The translations under genes were made by a program, and so were the position numbers. The notes beneath the pieces were generated by a model. The model was not told where the DNA came from. It worked only from the letters and a program-made list of their open reading frames with translations, and made no database searches. Positions 14,143-17,273 of a stretch of DNA of 17,273 nucleotides are shown here, piece by piece (position 1 is the first letter of the stretch; each line of letters begins with the position of its first letter). Source of the stretch: an uncultured Caulobacteraceae bacterium (GTDB taxonomy: Bacteria > Pseudomonadota > Alphaproteobacteria > Caulobacterales > TH1-2); NCBI GenBank assembly GCA_937967425.1, contig CALBST010000237.1:1-17273 (forward strand), written 5' to 3'.

Positions 14143-15762
14143 ATGAGCGCGGAGCTTATAACGCAACTGGAAACCGTCGCTGCCGCTGCTAGCGCCTATG
14201 CCGACGCAGCAAAGGCAGCCGTGCGGCCGTTTGTGAGTAAAGGCGGAAAGCTCGACCGCGTCGCGCTCGACAGGGAACAGCACGTCGTCCACGGGCTCGC
14301 ATGGGTCGCGACGTATGCCGAAACTTTGCGGGAGGTCCGCGATTGGGCCCGCGCTTTGAGCGAGGCGGGCAAGTTCGGTGAAACCGAACAGCTCTTGTCG
14401 AAGCTGCTGGCCTCTGAGTACGCCGCGCAACTCGCCGGCGGCGTGCCGATGACGCAGGTCGAAACCATCCGCCCAGCCGATTTCGGCATCGAGCCGCCGC
14501 CGGTGACGTTGCGAGTCACGCAAGCCGACAAGACGCGTCTCGCCACGCTGCTCCACGAAAGCCCAGGCCGAGCCACGTTCGAGAACACAAATCTCGACGC
14601 CGACTTCGAGATGATCCGCGATCAGTTTCGCCGCTTCGCCGACGATAAGATCATGCCGCACGCGCACGAGTGGCATTGTAACGACGAACTGATCCCGATC
14701 GGGATTGTCGAGGAGATGGGCGCGCTCGGCGTATTCGGCCTCACGATCCCGGAAGAATATGGCGGCTCCGGCCTCGGCAAGACCTCAATGTGCGTCGTCT
14801 CCGAAGAGCTTTCGCGCGCCTGGATCGGTACGGGCTCGCTCGGCACGCGCAGCGAAATCGCCGCTGAGCTGATCATGATCGGCGGCACGGACGCGCAAAA
14901 GGCTGAGTGGCTGCCAAAGATCGCCAGCGCTGAAATCCTGCCGACGGCTGTGTTCACCGAACCCAACACCGGCAGCGATCTTGGTTCACTGCGCACCCGC
15001 GCCGCGAAGGAAGGCGATCACTACATCGTCACCGGCAACAAGACCTGGATCACACACGCCGCGCGCGCCGACGTCATGACGCTGCTGGTGCGCACCGATC
15101 CGAACACCAGCGGCTTCAACGGCCTCTCCATGTTGCTCGCGCCGAAGCAGCGTGGCGACGATTCCAATCCGTTCCCAACCCCCGGCATGAGCGGCGGCGA
15201 GATCGAAGTCATCGGCTATCGCGGCATGAAGGAATACGAGATCGGCTTCGATGGCTTCAAAGTGCCGGCGGCCAATCTGCTTGGCGGCGTCGAAGGCCAG
15301 GGCTTCAAGCAGCTGATGGCCACATTCGAGAGCGCGCGCATCCAAACCGCGGCGCGCGCCGTTGGCGTCGCGCAGAGCGCGCTGGAGCTCGGCCTTAAAT
15401 ACGCGATCGAGCGCAAGCAGTTCGGCCAGGAGATTTTCCATTTCCCGCGCGTGTCGAACAAGCTCGTCATGATCGCCGCCGAATTGATGGCCGCGCGCCA
15501 GATCACCTATTTCGCCGCACGCCGCAAAGACAGTGGCAAACGCTGCGATCTCGAAGCCGGCATGGCGAAGCTCTTGGCCGCGCGCGTCGCCTGGGCTGCC
15601 GCAGACAACGCGCTGCAAATCCACGGCGGCAACGGCTTTGCGGTCGAGTATCCGATCAGCCGCGTGCTGGCCGATGCGCGCATCCTGAATATTTTCGAGG
15701 GCGCCGGCGAAATTCAGGCCATGGTCATCGGGCGAAGATTGCTGGAAGAGGGCGTCAACTGA
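14143..15762 (+). CDS. mcd: (2S)-Methylsuccinyl-CoA dehydrogenase
   Basis: FAD-dependent acyl-CoA dehydrogenase that oxidises (2S)-methylsuccinyl-CoA to mesaconyl-(C1)-CoA, the step after ethylmalonyl-CoA mutase. The 539 residues are much longer than a normal acyl-CoA dehydrogenase (about 380) because of a helical N-terminal extension of about 150 residues, a known feature of Mcd. The core has FGLTIPEEYGGSGLGKTSM, PTAVFTEPNTGSDLGSLRTR and QIHGGNGFAVEYPISRVLAD. The catalytic base is probably Glu519 in NIFEGAGEIQ. The chain length and ecm/ccr nearby in the same window support Mcd over a generic acyl-CoA dehydrogenase. GAGGGA lies 4 bases before the ATG. A weak hairpin follows the stop. Electrons should pass to ETF, not encoded here. 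Confidence 0.92.
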   Translation: MSAELITQLETVAAAASAYADAAKAAVRPFVSKGGKLDRVALDREQHVVHGLAWVATYAETLREVRDWARALSEAGKFGETEQLLSKLLASEYAAQLAGGVPMTQVETIRPADFGIEPPPVTLRVTQADKTRLATLLHESPGRATFENTNLDADFEMIRDQFRRFADDKIMPHAHEWHCNDELIPIGIVEEMGALGVFGLTIPEEYGGSGLGKTSMCVVSEELSRAWIGTGSLGTRSEIAAELIMIGGTDAQKAEWLPKIASAEILPTAVFTEPNTGSDLGSLRTRAAKEGDHYIVTGNKTWITHAARADVMTLLVRTDPNTSGFNGLSMLLAPKQRGDDSNPFPTPGMSGGEIEVIGYRGMKEYEIGFDGFKVPAANLLGGVEGQGFKQLMATFESARIQTAARAVGVAQSALELGLKYAIERKQFGQEIFHFPRVSNKLVMIAAELMAARQITYFAARRKDSGKRCDLEAGMAKLLAARVAWAAADNALQIHGGNGFAVEYPISRVLADARILNIFEGAGEIQAMVIGRRLLEEGVN

Positions 15763-15766
15763 CGTT

Positions 15767-15785
15767 ATCAAGGCCTGGACTTGAT
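15767..15785 (+). terminator. Weak hairpin after mcd
   Basis: ATCAAG (15767-15772) and CTTGAT (15780-15785) form a 6-bp stem with a 7-base loop four bases after the mcd stop. There is no T-tract, so termination here is doubtful and read-through into the next small gene is possible. Confidence 0.3.
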
Positions 15786-15809
15786 GCTGTTGCGACGTTG
15801 TGAGGTCTG

Positions 15810-16130
15810 ATGCGTGCTCTTGCTTTCCTGGGTCTGCTCGCGCTCACGGCCTGCAACCCGCAGCCGGTCCCCTATGCCGCCGACGTCGAGCGCAACTTCA
15901 TGATGGCGTGTGAAGCGCAGGGCTCTTCAAACGAACTCTGCGGCTGCACATGGGATCGGATCGAAGCCAATATCGCAGCAAACGATTTCCAGGCGCTCGA
16001 GCGCATGCCGGGGCCGCAGCGCGAGTCTCATCCGCTGACCGCGCAAATCAACGGTTACGTTGAAGCCTGCGCCGTGGATCTGGCGCCGCAACCTGATCCG
16101 GCCGCTGAAGACATCGTCCCGGAGCCGTGA
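15810..16130 (+). CDS. Small cysteine-containing lipoprotein with CxCTWD motif (first of a pair)
   Basis: A 106-residue predicted lipoprotein of unknown function. The signal peptide ends with the lipobox LTAC (Cys15). The short mature domain has four cysteines: Cys34, Cys44, Cys46 and Cys87. The last two of the central group form CGCTWDRI, followed by a helix-forming stretch with an Asn-Asp-Phe and an aromatic/acidic pattern. A Pro-rich acidic tail ends the protein. The next gene encodes a related protein with the same cysteine layout (F-x-M-x-C, C-x-C-T-W-D-x-I, late C), so the two are probably tandem paralogs. Two disulfides in the periplasm are plausible. GTGAGG precedes the ATG by about 6 bases. 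It lies 47 bp after mcd and may be read from it. Confidence 0.75.
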   Translation: MRALAFLGLLALTACNPQPVPYAADVERNFMMACEAQGSSNELCGCTWDRIEANIAANDFQALERMPGPQRESHPLTAQINGYVEACAVDLAPQPDPAAEDIVPEP

Positions 16131-16229
16131 ACGCCGCAGTTTAACGACGTTCCTTCTGTTCAATCTTAACCGTGTTGGCGCATACTCCTCGTAACGCGCG
16201 GCAAGTTTTGCCGGGCGGGGAGAATGGCG

Positions 16230-16505
16230 ATGCGTAGCGCTATCGCGGCCCTATTTGGGGTCATCGTGTTGGCGGCGTGCAGCGGCGAAAGCGCGCCGCA
16301 TGCCTATCCGCAGAGTGCCTTCGAGCGCTTCTCGATGTCATGCCCGCCGGAGAGCGCGGTGTGCACCTGCACCTGGGATAAGATCACCCGCACCGTGACC
16401 TACGAGGAATACGAAGCCGCGCTCGCGCGCTTTCGTGAAACCGGCTTGATGGAGCCGCGGATCACGCGCGCGCGAACGCAATGCCTCGAGCGTCACCGCG
16501 AGTAG
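16230..16505 (+). CDS. Small cysteine-containing lipoprotein with CxCTWD motif (second of a pair)
   Basis: A 91-residue predicted lipoprotein of unknown function, related to the protein at 15810-16130. The lipobox is LAAC (Cys17). Cysteines at 38, 45, 47 and 85 match the spacing in its neighbour, with CTCTWDKI in the centre and FSMSC before it. The region after it (YEEYEAALARFRETG) looks helical. The ATG at 16230 is preferred over the ATG at 16224 because GGGGAG (16217-16222) is 7 bases before the former and only 1 base before the latter. A 6-bp hairpin CGGCAA-GTT-TTGCCG (16199-16213) sits just before this ribosome binding site. The gene has its own 99-bp upstream gap and ends 5 bp from the convergent DoxX gene. 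Confidence 0.75.
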   Translation: MRSAIAALFGVIVLAACSGESAPHAYPQSAFERFSMSCPPESAVCTCTWDKITRTVTYEEYEAALARFRETGLMEPRITRARTQCLERHRE

Positions 16506-16510
16506 CGGCT

Positions 16511-16909
16511 TTATTTCTTCTTGCCGATGACGCTGTCGAGCGCCCACGGGCCTGGGCCGGCGGCCGAGATATAGAGGAAGACGAAGCAGAACAGGATCGC
16601 CGCGTCGCCGCCGTTTTGGACCGGATAGACCGATGCCGGCGCGTGGAACATCCAATACGCCACCGCCATCATGCCCGAGAGCACAAACGCAACCGGCCGC
16701 GTGAACAAGCCAAGCAACAAAAGCGCGCCGCCGCCTGCTTCGAGAATGCCGCCGACCCACATCAGCGTCATCGGCTCTGGCGGCTGCGCGAACATCTCCG
16801 TCGCCGGGAATCCAAACAGTTTCGTGGTGCCGTGCGCAATGAAGAGCAAAGCGCTGACGATGCGCAGCGCGCTCAAAAGCTGCGGCGAAAAACGATCCAA
16901 GAATCCCAT
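16511..16909 (-). CDS. DoxX-family membrane protein
   Basis: A 132-residue protein of the DoxX family with four hydrophobic helices. It has the characteristic N-terminal part LRIVSALLFIAHGTTKLFGF (about 15-34) and GGILEAGGGALLLLGLFTRP (52-71). DoxX proteins are inner-membrane proteins of mostly unknown biochemical role; some are linked to thiosulfate:quinone oxidoreductase or to redox stress complexes. Neither is indicated by neighbours. The ATG at 16909 follows GGAGG by 7 bases, which decides against a longer start at 16951. It lies 73 bp downstream of recR on the same strand. Confidence 0.87.
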   Translation of the reverse strand: MGFLDRFSPQLLSALRIVSALLFIAHGTTKLFGFPATEMFAQPPEPMTLMWVGGILEAGGGALLLLGLFTRPVAFVLSGMMAVAYWMFHAPASVYPVQNGGDAAILFCFVFLYISAAGPGPWALDSVIGKKK

Positions 16910-16982
16910 GTCCCAACCTCCGTTGCGCCGCCAACCTGCGAGCGCCCGCAAAGGGCGTCAACGTCACACGGATGATACTGGC

Positions 16983-17273
16983 TCAGGAGGGGCGGCGGCT
17001 TTGCAGTGCAGCAAACAGGGTGCCGTCGTCCAGGAGGTCGAGTTCGCCGCCGACGGGCACGCCATGTGAAAGTCGGCTTACCGTGACGCTAAGGGGCGCC
17101 AGCCGCTCCGCCAAATAGTGCGATGTGGTCTGCCCGTCGACCGTTGCCGAAAGCGCCAAGATCACCTCGCGCACGCCCGGCGCGCTTGCGCGCTCCATGA
17201 GCTTCGCAATGCGCAGGTCGTCGGGCCGCACGCCATCGAGCGCCGAGAGCACGCCGCCCAGCACATGGTAGCG
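16983..17273 (-). CDS. recR: Recombination protein RecR, C-terminal part (gene runs off the right edge)
   Basis: RecR works with RecO and RecF to load RecA on gapped DNA. The visible 96 residues are the second half of the protein and include most of the Toprim domain: [17 protein letters not shown], then [20 protein letters not shown], then [20 protein letters not shown], the conserved C-terminal signature. The frame is open to the window edge, so the zinc-finger N-terminal half lies outside. In many bacteria recR follows dnaX and ybaB; that cannot be seen here. Confidence 0.93.
   Translation of the reverse strand, partial: RYHVLGGVLSALDGVRPDDLRIAKLMERASAPGVREVILALSATVDGQTTSHYLAERLAPLSVTVSRLSHGVPVGGELDLLDDGTLFAALQSRRPS

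Noticed and set aside
13771..14676. 301-aa minus-strand frame across the kef-mcd intergenic region
   Set aside because: Overlaps both divergent genes in wrong frames, and part of it just repeats the antiporter N-terminus in another frame.
1..17273. CRISPR arrays, tRNA or rRNA genes, transposases, phage attachment sites
   Set aside because: No regularly spaced repeats, no cloverleaf with CCA-end pattern and no mobile-element proteins were seen by reading; a tool search could still find a short RNA gene.

Overview
The window is GC-rich, densely packed chromosomal DNA from what is most likely an alphaproteobacterium, perhaps near Caulobacterales/Hyphomonadaceae (inference from the gene set and protein style, not from a marker gene). 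All genes look like ordinary chromosomal genes. I see no tRNA, rRNA, CRISPR array, prophage or transposase.

Left end (1-3117): the 5' part of a class I ribonucleotide reductase large subunit (nrdA, minus strand), with a tandem pair of NrdR-type operator boxes upstream. It is followed by an EamA-family transporter, a signal peptidase I (lepB, minus) and an EI24/CysZ-like membrane protein.

Middle (3093-7594): the core of the ethylmalonyl-CoA pathway. Ethylmalonyl-CoA mutase (ecm/meaA, minus) overlaps a small SAM methyltransferase downstream of it. It is divergent from crotonyl-CoA carboxylase/reductase (ccr, plus). A PNPOx-like flavin-binding protein follows ccr. The third signature enzyme, methylsuccinyl-CoA dehydrogenase (mcd), lies 7 kb further on at 14143-15762. 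Together the three enzymes convert crotonyl-CoA + CO2 to ethylmalonyl-CoA, then methylsuccinyl-CoA, then mesaconyl-CoA. This is the acetyl-CoA assimilation route used by many alphaproteobacteria that lack isocitrate lyase. Epimerase, mesaconyl-CoA hydratase and the lyase are not in the window.

7767-11517: two tightly coupled pairs separated by a perfect 30-bp inverted repeat. The first is an M20 metallopeptidase followed by a chagasin-like (I42) lipoprotein. The second is a small two-helix membrane protein followed by a Rieske non-heme iron oxygenase. A Gmad2-domain lipoprotein converges on the oxygenase.

11608-17273: a VIT/CCC1-family metal transporter, a KefB/KefC-like cation:proton antiporter (minus), mcd, two small related lipoproteins sharing a CxCTWD motif, a DoxX membrane protein (minus) and the C-terminal part of recR (minus).

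The layout is very compact. Five convergent gene pairs overlap, abut or are only 5 nt apart, and two co-directional pairs overlap by ATGA. The most distinctive items beyond standard annotation are the NrdR box pair, the 30-bp inverted repeat, a hairpin across the ccr stop codon, the CxCTWD lipoprotein pair, and a possible shared palindromic operator upstream of ccr/ecm and mcd. I found no clearly new multi-gene system.
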